From Delphinapterus leucas (lineage: Eukaryota > Chordata > Mammalia > Artiodactyla > Monodontidae), in the NCBI RefSeq assembly GCF_002288925.2, contig NW_022098069.1, positions 79,983,608 to 80,047,607 on the forward strand: a stretch of 64,000 nucleotides of DNA, in the 5' to 3' direction. This document shows, in pieces, positions 11,725-24,062 of the stretch. The translations under genes were made by a program, and so were the position numbers. The stretch's first letter is position 1; every line of letters starts with the position of its first letter. The notes under the pieces were generated by a model that searched no databases, was not told the DNA's origin, and saw only the letters and a list, made by a program, of their open reading frames with translations.

Positions 11725-12785
11725 ATGTTTATTTTTTATATAATTTTTAAAGGTTTCACATCATTTACAGTTATTACAAAATATTGGCTATATTCCCCAT
11801 GTTGTACAATACATCCTTGTAGCCTGTCTTACACCCAGCAGTTTGTACTTCCCAATCTCCCACCCCTATATTGCCCCTCCTTCCTCCCCACTGGTAACCA
11901 CTGGTTTGTTCTCTAGATCTGTGAGTCTGCTCCTTTTTTTGTTATATTCACTAGTTTGTTGTATCTTTTAGATTCCACATATAAGTGATATCATACAGTA
12001 TTTGTCTTTCTCTGTCTGACTTATTTCGCTTAGCATAATGCACTCCAAGCCCATCCATGTTGCTGCAAATGGCAAAATTTCATTCTTTTTTATGGTCGAG
12101 TAGTATTCCGTTGTATACCATATCTTCTTTATCCACTCATCTATTGGTGGACACTCAGGTTGCTTCCATACCTTGGCAATGGTAAATAATAATGCTATGG
12201 ACATTGATTGGGGTGCATATGTCTTTTCCAATTAGTGTTTTGGGGTGCTTTTCTTTGCATATATACCCAGGAGTGGAATTGCTGGGTCATATGGTAGTTC
12301 TTCTTTTAGTTTTTTGAGAAACCTTCATACTGTTTTCCACAGTGGCTGCTCCAACTTACATTCCCATCAACAGTACACAAGTTTTCCCTTTTCTCCATAT
12401 CCTCTCCAACATTCGTTATTCATGTTCTTTTTGATGACAACCATTCTGACCGGTGTGAGGTGATGCCTCATTGTGGTCTTGATTTGCATTTCCCTGATGG
12501 TTAGTGATATTGAATGTCTTTTCATGTGCCTGTTGGCCATCTGCATTTCCTCTTTGGAAAAAGGTCTATTCAGTTCTGCCCATTTTTCATTGGACTGTTT
12601 GTATTTTTGATGTTTATATATGTTGGATATTAACCCCTTATTGGTCATAACATTTGCAAATATTTTCTCTTATTCAGTAGGTTGTCTTTTTGTTTTGTTG
12701 GTGGTTTCCTTTGCTGTGCAAAAGCTTTTAAGTTCAACTAGGTCCCATTTGTTTATTTTTCCTTTTATTTCCTTTACTTCAGGAG
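11725..12785 (-). mobile_element. L1, 1.06 kb, 5'-truncated, antisense, 16-bp TSD
   Basis: Complement of an L1 3'UTR plus the ORF2 C-terminal region. A perfect 16-bp TSD 'acagcaggaactattt' occurs at 11709-11724 and 12786-12801. Minus-strand frames at 12648-12367 and 12231-11968 read as ORF2 C-terminal segments ([16 protein letters not shown], and E-Y-Y-S-T-I-K-K-N-E-I), separated by frameshifts. The cysteine-rich C-W-R-G-Y-G-E-K block is present but altered from the usual C-W-R-G-C-G. It is not functional. Confidence 0.95.
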
Positions 12786-12801
12786 ACAGCAGGAACTATT
12801 T

Positions 12802-13000
12802 TTAAGCAGGGATCTGTAATAAGATCAGATTTACTTTTTTGCAAGACTGTTATGGCTGCTGAATGAAGAGGATTGCAGAGGGGCAGGAGTAACAGTGAGG
12901 GACCAACAATAAAACTAATGTGAAAGTACAGGTAACAGATGAACATATTGGAATTAGTGTGGTGACAGGCAATGAAAATAGAAGTGGATGGATAAGCTAA
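12802..13000 (-). repeat. L2 LINE, antisense (second half after L1)
   Basis: Text such as 'taagatcagatttac' and 'gttatggctgctgaatgaag' matches the complement of the L2 3' region, upstream of the tail seen at 11480-11708. The pair therefore reads as one L2 fragment split by the L1. Confidence 0.6.
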
Positions 13001-13349
13001 CACCAGTGTTCTAAAAAGGAGGCCAACCTATGAATTTAACCACAGGGAATGAATTTTAATATATGGGAAAAGGCGAAATATAACACTGTAGAGAGTCCAG
13101 ATTGGACAATAGTAAGTGATCACTAAGGACCTTGTGCACCTAGAGCCAGTTCGAGTCCTGTGAGTGCTCTGTATCATTACAGAGACCTAGTTGTATTCTA
13201 TCTTGACTTCTTACTAGAATATTTTGTTTAAATTAAAGCTGCGTCCTCAGAGTTAGATACAAACTCTTAATAATTTATTGCTGATATATCACTCATAACT
13301 CTCCACAACAAATATATTTTAAAATCTATCCTTTCCAGCTAATAGCATT

Positions 13350-14060
13350 CAGCAAATATTTATTAAATTTTTCAGGCGCTGTGCTCAATGATGATAAAAT
13401 GGAAGTACACATTACCCTCATATCTATCGCTGTCTAATGGTGAAACCAGATAAACAATTACAATAAAATGTAACGTGATTTGTTATTGCTTAATCAGTAA
13501 TGATACTTGATGGAATAAAATATTTTAAGATGATACAGGGAGAAGTAAGAGATAGTAAGCATGCAGACATGGCACATATGTAAATTTGAGGGGATGCATG
13601 AAAACAAAAAAGAAGTGGTAATTTTCCATGGAGAGATAACACAGTTTACAAAGATTGTAAGTTGACAGATAAATAAGAAATTTTGGAAGCACTGAAAGAG
13701 ATTCAATAATGTCTGCAGCATAATATGGCTATGGGGTGGTAGGTAGTTGGGAGTGAGATGAAGATTTTAAGTAATGAAAGGTGTTATTTAAGTAGAGTTC
13801 AGTTCATCAAAAGCCACAATAAAGACTTTGGACTTGATCCAAAATAAAAAAGAATACTACTGAAATATTTCAGGGAGAAATATCAGTATTTGCATTTTAG
13901 AAGTATAACTGAGGCTCTCATGATGATAGTGGGCATTAGAGAATAAAGGATGGAATCAGTGAAACTGGTGAAGAAGCTGTTGAAAAGTCAGAGGCAAAAG
14001 GCAGTTGATGTTATCTGCTAGGATGATGTTTAAAAATATTTAAAATAAAATCAACAAGAC
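13350..14060 (-). repeat. L2 LINE fragment, antisense, diverged
   Basis: It begins with the L2 tail complement ('cagcaaatatttattaaat', then 'gcgctgtgctcaatgatg') and continues through patches such as 'aaagactttggacttgatcc' and 'gcattttagaagtataactg'. These follow the order of the L2 3' region. Edges are uncertain. Confidence 0.6.
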
Positions 14061-15949
14061 TTGGTGACAGTTTGATGGCCTGGGTTGGTTGGGCTATTGG
14101 GAGAGAAGAAAGTAAGTCCCAGTCAAATGTCCTCCACAATTTCTGCTGTTCATCCTGTGATGAAGACGTGGGTATGGTAAGTGGACTTGATTTGCTGGGG
14201 AGAAATAACATGAAGAAAATCAATGTGTATTAAACACCTGAAGTGTACCTATTTTACACCCAGCATATGGAGAACACAATTTATGCAGAATCAGACCTAA
14301 TGGACTACAAAACAGTTCTCTTTTCAGCATACCAAACACTGGCTCACACTCGCTAATACTAACTGGCTCTTTCATAATGATCCCATCAGGAAACGGTTTT
14401 CCATCACGCTGAAGAAATTAATTAGCAAAATGTATGTTATTTATAGGAAGTTCACAAAAGGAAGGAAGAATGTCAAGGAATTGAGAGTAAAAGTGACTAC
14501 TGATAAAAACTGAAGATGAATGCTAAAGCGTAGTTTTTAGTACTCTGGCAAAGAGGCACATCATAAGCAGTTCTCAAAAGTTGATTACACTTAACTGCAA
14601 AATAAATTAAAGCGTGCTAAATAGGTCAGCATTATTTATCTATCATCTTTTCCAGTTCATGAAGTGAAAAAGGTGAAAAGTCAAGGCTACATTATTAAAT
14701 TCTAAATTAAGATTTAGAATTAAGAGGAATTAATTAACAACATTAAGATTATTGTTTCTGAGTACAATGAAAGCATTGAAAGGCCATTTTCTCCTTTTAC
14801 CCATTAATTCTCTAAAACATACTACAAGATGAGCATATAAAATCTATAAAATATAGAATGAGAAACAAAGAAGACTAAGTAAATTTAGTTTCTAATTTCT
14901 TCTCCTGGATATTTGTGTGCGTAGGCCTCTGAGGTAAGCCAGAAGGATATGGAAACCAGAACTTAGCAAGTGGTGACACAAAAATCAAAGGAAAGAAATG
15001 ACGTAGGATGCAGAGAAAAGATGTAAAACTTCAGAGCCAGGAGAAGAATTTGCCTAAACTTTATAACTTTAAGTGGAGCCAGCAAAATTAAACCTTGCTG
15101 AAGGGAACTCCAGAGAAGTGACATGTTTTAACTTCAAGATGCTGCAAACACACCATAAAGCATATTTTTAAAAAGTTTTTCAGTTCAAGTAGGTACTGGA
15201 ACAACTAAAAAAGATGGTACGATATATTCATTGTCCTTAGAAAGTTTGGAGAAGAGACGTATATTTAGAGGAAGGTACTTACATGTGCCTCTCATAGAAG
15301 AATGAGTAGCATCAGTGGATGGGGTGTGTAACCATCTTATTTCATCTTTAGTCCTCATATGAGCTTGTAGCTATTCAGAAGAGGTTACTTATCATCGTAT
15401 ATCTAAACTTTACTCTTCTCTCCATAAAGAAGACCTCTTGCTTTCAGCCAACAGCTGGTCCAGTGTTCTGCCTCATACTGCTGGGATATTTATTATATGA
15501 TATTCACAGAGATGAAGTCAAGGTTATGGTCTAAAGTAGCATTCTCTTTTATCTATTAGTAATATGGATGTATAGGTTCAGCTACTACTTAGTGTGTTTT
15601 TAGGATCATAATGCATTTGAAAGTATTTAGAATGTAACAGCTCACTTTTTCTCTTCTTCTGTGAGGAGAATGTAGAAGGGATAATTAATGAAATTGAGTA
15701 TACAGATTTGCCTACATTGTGGATATAATCAACAAATTTTATATACCATATTGCATAATTCCCTCCTTGCATAATTAGTGATATATAAAATCTAGAGTTA
15801 TTAGCCTAGTGACATCCTACTGTGTTTCTTACAGTGAATATTTAATTTCAGTGATGATGAAATATAATTTTTATCACAGAGTTAGGCAGTCATTTCTTCA
15901 TGATTCATTTCATGATTTCTCCTTTCCCCACTGATTTGAAATGCCCACT
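14061..15949. other. Repeat-poor stretch, nothing recognised
   Basis: AT-rich, no identifiable repeat family. Two minus-strand frames of 64-70 codons (14011-14223 and 15578-15772) show no domain. Nothing here can be supported as a gene. Confidence 0.35.
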
Positions 15950-16690
15950 CTGACAGAAACATGAGTGCCCATGTATTTATTTGGGGGCTGCCTATTTTCT
16001 TTCTTTGATCCATTAATCTATTCTTCTGTGAACAAACTAATCTCTCAACTATTATCACTTTAGAATTAGTCCCTCTTTGATTATTTTCTTTGTGTTGGGC
16101 AAGTCCATCTCACCCCCAACTCATTACTTGTCAGTATTGCCTTAGCCATTCTGCATTCTTTGAATGTCCATTTCAATTTTTGTTTATCAAATAATATGGG
16201 GAAAGAAAAACCTACAGCCATTTAAATTGGATTGTCTACTAATTATTTTCTTATTGTAGTGTCTATGATCTGCAAATAAGTGATGATTCAGTGGTGTTAG
16301 TAGACCTCATCTTTTTCCCTCCCCCCAAAACTTCCTATGTTCACCATTACATAAGATTTGATAATATAGATACCATCTATCTGACTAAAGAATTTACCTT
16401 TTATTCTTAATTTTCTAGGAATTTTAATCAACAGTGGATGTTGTAATTTATCAAATATCTGTCCCTAATTTAATTAGATGATGTTAAGTATATTTTTCTT
16501 CATCTTCTAATATGATTTATTACACTAACTTATTGTATAATGTCAAATGACCCTAGTCTTATCCCAAGTAAAGCCAATTTTCTCATAACATAGATAATCA
16601 TAAAGTAATTGGTCATGATTATATTTATGAATTGCTCTGATTCTTCCATATAGACCAAGTAAACTAGAATAGATAAACCAAAAATATGGT
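15950..16690 (-). repeat. Old L1 ORF2 fragment, antisense
   Basis: Blocks match the complement of L1 ORF2 in order. 'gggcaagtccatctcacc' and 'attgccttagccattctgca' come first, then the region around 'tgtaatttatcaaatatctg' and 'aatatgatttattacactaa'. The match is heavily diverged. Confidence 0.65.
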
Positions 16691-16730
16691 GATAACTCCC
16701 ACAGCAAAGCTAGATATAAAATTATGCTTG

Positions 16731-17096
16731 AGTCTGTGGTTCTATTTCTGTTTTGTATATATATTCATTTGTATCATTTTTTTTTTAGAGTCCACATAGA
16801 GGCAATATCATATCCAAAGTGGGGGAGGAGAGTGATAAATTAGGAGTTTGGGATTAACATATATACACTACTATATGTAATATCGATAACCAGTAAGGAC
16901 GTACTGTATAGCACAGGGAACTATACTCAATATTTTGTAATAACCTATAAGGGAAAAGAATCTGGAAAAAAATATATATATGTATATATAATCATCTTGT
17001 TATACACCTGAAACTAACACAACATTGTAAATCAACTATAGTTCAAAAAAAATAAATAAAAAATTTAAAGTTCTGCTGAAATTTAAAAAGAAAAAG
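16731..17096 (+). mobile_element. Twin-primed (5'-inverted) L1 insertion with 13-bp TSD
   Basis: The left part (about 16731-16815) is the complement of L1 3'UTR sequence ('ctatttctgttttgtatata', then 'agagtccacatagaggcaat'). From about 16818 the sequence turns to sense L1 3'UTR ('tgtatagcacagggaactat', then 'ctgaaactaacacaacattg') and an A-rich tail. A perfect TSD 'aaaattatgcttg' flanks the whole at 16718-16730 and 17097-17109. A single insertion with inverted 5' part and sense 3' end is the classic product of twin priming. Confidence 0.93.
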
Positions 17097-17109
17097 AAAA
17101 TTATGCTTG

Positions 17110-18169
17110 TGAACTTGAAACCACTGATAGTCTATATGACATGTGTGGTATCAGCAACAATGAAGTAGGAAGGAAAAGGAAAGCAACTGTTCATAATGCC
17201 CTTATTTACAGTAGAACTCCAAACCTGAAAGTGCATTGGGCCAGTCTAAAAATATCATCTGCTCTATTAGGACCAAACTTTCAAGTCAGTGCAAGAGGAC
17301 AGTGATGTGATAACGTTTCAGTGTATTAGAGCACTCCATACAGGTAAACTCCAAAAGTTAGCAAACTTAAACTCCCTTCCAAGTAAAAGTCTTACCACAC
17401 AGGAGAAACAGTTTAGAGAAAAATCCGAATCATATAGGACAATTATAGTACAGGGAAGGGAAGAGAATGTTCAGATAAAAGCAAGGGAAAGAAATCTAGA
17501 AGGCAGTTAGAAAAATATGTTATTTTTTCCTATTACCTTCTCAACCCAACAGTAGAGAAAGCTCTAGAACCCTGATTCTAGAAACGCCCATCTTGGCCCA
17601 CACTCTTTTCTAAAAGTATAGGGAAACTAAGTGCTCATGAAAAATTAGCAACAGGAAAAGATTGCAATCAAATCCCATACATATCATTTAGAGGATTAGA
17701 AGATAATAAGAGCAGAATTTTAACCCTACTAACAATGAAAGTATTCAAGAAGACATGCCTAAAGTGTAGACAAAAATTACAATCTAATATTTTTAAAAGA
17801 AAGATACTATGAAATTTAGTGCAGTTTTGAAAGAACAAAATAAATTAGAACTTTAAAAACTTAAAAATAAGGAGATTGGAGAAAAGGAAGATTGAAAATA
17901 AATATCATAAAATTTAAGGAGTAAGTAGAAAAAAAGAAACAAAAATACTTGAGAAATGAAGACTAAATCTATATAGAAACCAAGAGCAAATAAACAGAGT
18001 GGAAAAATCCATAAAACACATAACAACAAACAACAATGGGTCAATGTGGCTGAATTAAAGGCAAAGAAGGAAAGAGTAGTAAGAGATGAGTTCAGGAAGG
18101 TTGCAGTAACCCAGATCACTTTAAACTCATTCCAATGCTCTATTGCCATGGGTTTCCTTTGTATCAAAC
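17110..18169. other. A-rich sequence, nothing recognised
   Basis: 17750-18050 is rich in A on the plus strand and could be a very old L1/HAL1-type ORF1 remnant, but I cannot align it to one. A 73-codon frame at 17289-17510 has no recognisable domain. Confidence 0.3.
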
Positions 18170-18176
18170 CATAATA

Positions 18177-18395
18177 GGGGCTTCCCTGGTGGCGCAGTGG
18201 TTGAGAGTCCATCTGCCGATGCAGGGGACACAGGTTCGTGCCCCAGTCTGGGAAGATCCCACATGCCGTGGAGCAGCTGGGCCCGTGAGCCATGGCCGCT
18301 GAGCCTGTGCGTCTGGAGCCTGTGCTCCTCAACGGGAGAGGCCACAACAGTGAGAGGCCCACGTACCACACACAAAAAAAATAATAAAAATAAAT
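18177..18395 (+). mobile_element. CHR-type SINE (+), somewhat diverged
   Basis: A box region 'ggtggcgcagtggttgagag', B box 'aggttcgtgcccc', CHR body and an (A-rich, AATAA) tail. The TSD is 'cataata' (18170-18176 and 18396-18402). Several CpGs of the consensus are now TG or CA, suggesting more age than the copies at 38623, 47781 and 55593. A 185-codon minus-strand frame crosses it and its flank. That frame mixes SINE complement with low-complexity codons and is not a gene. Confidence 0.93.
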
Positions 18396-18402
18396 CATAA
18401 TA

Positions 18403-21400
18403 CATTTCATTAGCCAACCCCAAGTGGAATGTGTTAAAATAACAATATAATAACATAAATAATAATAAAATGACTTAAAGGATAAGAAAAATAATTATTA
18501 TGATTCTGTGTGTTCACTGCTCTCAAGTTAGCATCCATTCAATACTCAAGTTGAGATGATGAATATGCCGCTAGATATTCCATATTTCAGGGAAATGGTT
18601 CAGGCTGGAAATATAACCTTGGGACTCACCAATATAGATGCTTTTTTAAACCATGAGGCAGATTAAGATTATGTAAAGAGTGCATATATAGAGAAAATAG
18701 GAGAGGTCAAAGAGGACTATGCCCTGGCACCAATGCCATGCCTAGCCATATTGGAGTTTAAGGCAAAAATAAAAATTAGTATTACTAATTTTGTTTTATG
18801 CCAATTCATATTTATAAATATACAATTTATAATTACATATTTTGTTTGCCATGAATTTTTTTAAAATATTGAAATAATTTTAACTTTGTTACTAAGTTTT
18901 TGGCACTCCTTTAAATTTTGTGCCCAAGATGAGTCAGTCATTTGCATTACCATAGTCTCAACTTTGCCTATAAATAAATGTGATCATAAGTTTTATTCAT
19001 TTTTAATAAGATGGGAGAAAAATAAGACTATTTATTTATAAGATGGTCAAATGCTATCTTTATTCTAAAAGAAATGATACAGTAAAGACAGAAATGATGA
19101 TGTAAGACAGAGAGATGTGGAGAGCACCTTGAGAAAAGTCCTTGAGCAATTAGCAGGAAAGTGATCATGTGAACAGCTGTTAGGATTGGCCGTAGCTAGG
19201 AACATGGACAGCTAATACATTTGGAACAGGAAAAAATGGTGGAGTATATGGGAGCAGAAGTGGGAGGTGATTTGATATAGCAGTACAAGTTAATGTTATC
19301 CTCTGATTGCTTCTATTTATCTATGAAATAGAAAGTGAAGTTGGGAGCTGGGAGTGTGGATTGTGGAGGAAGTGTTAAAGGAAAAGGAGAAATGATAGAG
19401 AACAAAAAATATGAAATAATTATCTCAGCCACGAGGAAAATGGAAGACATAATGGGATAGGGAAGTCTATGATGTTATGTTCAGCTGCATGGGTGTAGCC
19501 ATAGAGCAAGTGTCCAAGGAATGTCCCATAAAAAATCAAAATTCTATATTTCAGAGAGTGGGATGGATTCCTCCATGGCATTACTGTCAAATAGAAATGA
19601 AACAAGGTTATACCTATCTTTCTACTTTTGGAAAGTCCCCCTTTTCCCAGTAAATGATAACATCTGCCAAGATTCAGCTAACATAGTTGTGAAACTTTCT
19701 CCAGTTCCCAGGTAGAATTAAGTTTCCTTCCAAAGCAGTTTCATATCATGTTATAGTCATTTCAAAATTGACACTTATCACATTAAATACAAATAGTTTA
19801 AAATGACTGATCAGCTCTATCATTTTCTCTGACTCACTGGACAAAAGAAATTTATAGTAGGAATGAGTTTTATTCGTTGGTGCTGTTGAATAAACTAATG
19901 GACATGTGCATTTCTGTTTAGGATATGTGAAAGCTGGAATGTTAGATCACCTTTGGAAGTTCCTGGCAGCCATATGATTTTGCATTTATATTTTGTAGTA
20001 AAGTATTCAGAGTACATTTCAAACTGTTTCTGAGATGGATTGATAGCTCATTTTGCAGACGGTGTTGAATGTTGCTCCAGCAGGCAGAATACGTTAGCCT
20101 TCAGCTTAGAAAGGGAGTGGCAGCATATCTATTTCTGTAATTCCAAGCAAGTAATCAGTTCATTGAGGAGAATAACAGGCTAAGACTTCAAACAAACTTA
20201 ACTCAAACTGCCTAGCCTCATGCTTAGTTGAAAAATTCTCTAACAGTGCTGTGTTGCCTCCTGCTGAGAGATTTTGCTCTGAAAAATAAATGTTTTGCTA
20301 ATTCTTCCATTGAGTGCTGTCACATAACCCATCTCAAGGCCAAATTTAGAGGCAGGTCTGATTTAGAGAGAGAGAAAGGGGGAGCTTTTTATTTCCTTTA
20401 TACAACTACAGTCCTCTCCACTTGTGAAAAAAGATACCTGAGTCTGCCAGTCATCCATTGTTTATACATTTTGGATGACCCCCACTGGGCTCCAAAAATT
20501 TTCACCCACTACATTTTATTCATTTTTTTCCAGAAGTCACTATAACTTTATTCTCCAGACACCTAGACCACAATCGGTTCCCTTAAAAGCATATTTGTAT
20601 TGTTCCATTGCTCATATACAGTTATAAAACACTATAATGTATTTTTTTTAACCCAAGGGCAAACAATTTCAGCCCTTGCGGTTTGATTAATACCAGATTC
20701 TGACTGAGGGACTATTGAGTAAAATATCACATAATCACATCTTCTTGCTTAAATTTTCAGTAATAAACATATCCATGTTATTTTCAGTATGATTCTGAAA
20801 ACTTTCATGTTTTTTTCTACCTGCTCAAAGGGCCATGCTCCTGATTAAGAAATGTATAAACCCCTATTCTGGTTATTGTTAAGTTCACCACAGATAGTAT
20901 AAAGGGAAGGCTTACAAAAAAAACAATCTGATGTTAATTATTCTATGAAAGATAATATATTAAATTATTTTAGTACTTCTATTCATAAACATAAAAATAA
21001 TTTAAATGTATTATTTTTAATACTTAATTACTATTGTAATAAAAATACAGCACAATGAAAAAATGTATGCTTATTTTCTTAGTCATTTTCTTAGTCACCA
21101 TAATTATAAGAAGTGAATCTCCGCTCAATCTTTTTATCTCCCAAATGTTAATGGATTTAAGTAGGAAGTGAAAATTTGCTATAGTTAATTTTTTAGGTTA
21201 TCATTAGTCCTTTCTAATTTTTCATTAAAATATAAACATACAGAACTTTAATTTATTGGAAATAATGAAGAAAACCTTATTCAAATAACAATAAAACACC
21301 TTTGTCTTTAGCAAATAATTGCTGGAAGGTATATCTGGGGAGCATGGGCTACAGAACTCTGAAAGTTCTTACTTTGAAAAATTTGAGTCTCTCAATTTAG

Positions 21401-22274
21401 GAATAATACCTAAATACTAATTATAATGGGCATGCATTTTTGTAAAGAAATAAGAGATCCAATTTTTGAGAAATATGAAAAAAATATCAGTAATAATTCA
21501 TCCTCCAAAGACATTAAGTAAGCATCAATAAGTGTTCCACTATATTTATTGAAATTCACAAATATTACAGGCATATGCTATTTCAGTTTATACATTTACA
21601 CATTTACACATTGTATACAATTTATACATCACATTGTGATGAAGTTCAAAACACCAGTAAACTGAGAAATAAACAAATGAAAAGAACAGGCAGGAGGAGG
21701 GGCAAAGGAATTGAAACATCTGCAGCCTGGATCATCAGCTCCTGAGTCGTCCAGATTTGTCTATACTCTACTGTTAGAAACGCATCTTTGTGCTTATTAA
21801 TGTCAAACAAGAACTCTTACTTTTTGATTAATTTGAAGATACAAGCACCAATTTCTTGATACCACTACTAATATGTATAGCATATAACTTTTTAAATCAT
21901 AAAACTAATATGTAATATAATATTGCAGGGAGAATCAGTACCACAGTACTAATAAATTTAAAAAGTTTACATAGACATGAACTCCTAGTGTCCTTTGAAC
22001 ACTCAGGTATCTGTACTTAATCCAAATGCGTTGCTCCAGAATGCTGTGATAAGTAAAGTTGTTTATTTTACCCCTGAGATAGTAAGTTGTGTAAAAATTG
22101 TGTGTGTATGAATTTGCCAATGATGGATCTCATCATTAGACGTGCATATGCCTTTTGCCCACATTGCTAAGTTACAGTAACAGTGCTAAAGATAGTTCAT
22201 AAATGAAATGCATTTTCACGGAGCTAGATATATACCACTCAAAGTTTGGCTAGTTTGTAAATACAGTTCATTCT
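18403..22274. other. 3.9-kb repeat-poor interval
   Basis: No repeat family is recognised with confidence. Frames up to 105 codons (20228-20545, +) carry no domain I know and lie in AT-rich sequence. Part of 19800-20560 is less AT-biased and lacks simple repeats, so it could hold conserved non-coding sequence, but the single sequence cannot show this. Confidence 0.35.
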
Positions 22275-22497
22275 GAATCACTATGGTGGTTGGAGACACT
22301 GGCCCTCCACACACTCAAAAACCCTTGTGTAATTTATATTCAACCCTCCGTATCTTCGGTTCCTCTGCATCTGCAGTTCAGCATCTGAGGATTCAACCAA
22401 CCCTGGATCATGCAGCACTGAAGTGTTAACTATTGACAAAAATGTGTGTATAAGCAGACCTGGGCAGTTCAAACCCATGTTGCTCAAGGGTCAACTG
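22275..22497 (-). mobile_element. MER8, non-autonomous Tigger-type DNA transposon
   Basis: The right end 'ttgctcaagggtcaactg' is the complement of the MER8 terminal inverted repeat, followed by the TA target dinucleotide at 22498-22499. Inside are 'ccctccgtatcttcggttcc' and 'ggattcaaccaaccctggat', the MER8 signature. The left terminal repeat is too diverged to place exactly. Confidence 0.88.
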
Positions 22498-23508
22498 TAG
22501 TTGGAGCTCTCATTAAACTCCCAAATTCCTCAATAAAACACCTCAATACATTTTTATCAGCATGTATATACACACATGTATGAGTGTATGTGTGTGCATA
22601 CCTGCATTCACACACATATTTATTTATATATATCCCCCCTAAAATGAATCTAATTTACTGATTTCCCTTTCAAATTGGCTAATATATTATTGCTGGGCAT
22701 ATAACATTTCTTTGTGTCTTTTTTGGTTTTATTTTATTTCATAATCTATTAGTAATTATTTTCATTGTAGATATGTCCTATGCTGTATTTTGACCAAAGC
22801 CAAAGCTTCTGAGTTATTTTAGTGTATAATTTCCTGTTGCTGAAAAATTGCAGGACAAGTGCACCTCTAAATCATGCAGGCTGCATTTTATCAGTGGACT
22901 CCATGTTGAATATTTTGCTGGCTTAGATGGCAGACTTATTCTAAAGTTCCCATGAATATTATGTAATTAAATTTCAACCGAAGTGGTTGATAGAACATCA
23001 GATAGTACTGAGGCAATTACATACTTAAATTTATAAAGCATTTTATTTATTGAAAACCATTTGCATGGATGAATGATTGAGTTTACAAATATTTTGAATT
23101 TTTTATGTTAAGGACATAATGTTCTAGCCACAAGCCATTTTGAGCATACCCCATGCTCAAGATCAGGTGGACAAAAATACACGTATGATTGTTAGGTCAT
23201 ATGATTTCCCAGTTTTGTCAAACAACCAAATGGAAAGCCATATACAAACATCTAAAGTAAATATCTAACTGACTAGACAAACTTTAGAAGAGAAGGAAGA
23301 GCACTTCATTTTATAGAAGCACAAATCTGAGACAGACTTCCCAAAAGTCCACCATTGTCTATCATTTAAATTTTAGCAATGTGTATAATTTGAAATGAAA
23401 TAAAATGTTCAGATAAAAATACACACCACTCTGGGGAATCTCCTCAGCAACCAAATCACAAGCACTTCTCTAGCATCTACTTGAAATTTATGCCTAAGTT
23501 CCCAAATG

Positions 23509-23610
23509 TAAATATATACATATACCCATATGTATATCTATAGACATGTGAGTATATATGTATACATACCTATGTATATCTATACATGTATGCATATACA
23601 TATTTAATAT
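23509..23610. repeat. Degenerate (TATACA)n-like tract
   Basis: Alternating TATA, CATA and TGTA words over about 100 bp form an impure pyrimidine-purine simple repeat. Confidence 0.8.
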
Positions 23611-24002
23611 TGAACAAATATAAAACCTCAAAATAACTTTCATGTTTGCATTAAGTCCTCTGGGTTAGAAACTTCAAATGTCACCCAATATCTACCTCTT
23701 TATCCACAATTAGAATATCAAATAATTCAACCAATTAATATGTGTCTTACAGTTTTAAGAACTGGAACTCTGTAGATAATACTTTACTAATCATGGAAAT
23801 ACATCTATTTTTTACATTAACATATTCCCATTAAAAAGAGAACATAAAACTTTCAAAATGACACAAAACTAATAGACAAATAAGGCTTTAAGAGGAAGAA
23901 GAGGAGTCATGAAGTTAGAAATATTCTTCCCTCTTCTTTGCATTTATTAGTTACCTTGACAATACCAACTCTGGCTTTCCTGCTCCCAAACCATAAAGGC
24001 AT

Positions 24003-24062
24003 GGATATCTATTTGTCTATCTGTTGACTTGTCTGTCTATCTATTTAATCTATCTATCTCTA
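24003..24062. repeat. Degenerate (TCTA)n tract
   Basis: TCTA and TGTC words repeat over about 60 bp with interruptions. Confidence 0.8.

Noticed and set aside
17853..18410. 185-codon minus-strand frame, longest in the window
   Set aside because: It runs through the complement of a CHR SINE, its tail and low-complexity T-rich flank. Composition is F/L/S-rich with no domain. Two other frames across the same SINE are also open.
18700..18960. Possible old interspersed repeat
   Set aside because: Loose resemblance to a known mammalian repeat tail, but I could not place enough matching blocks to name it.
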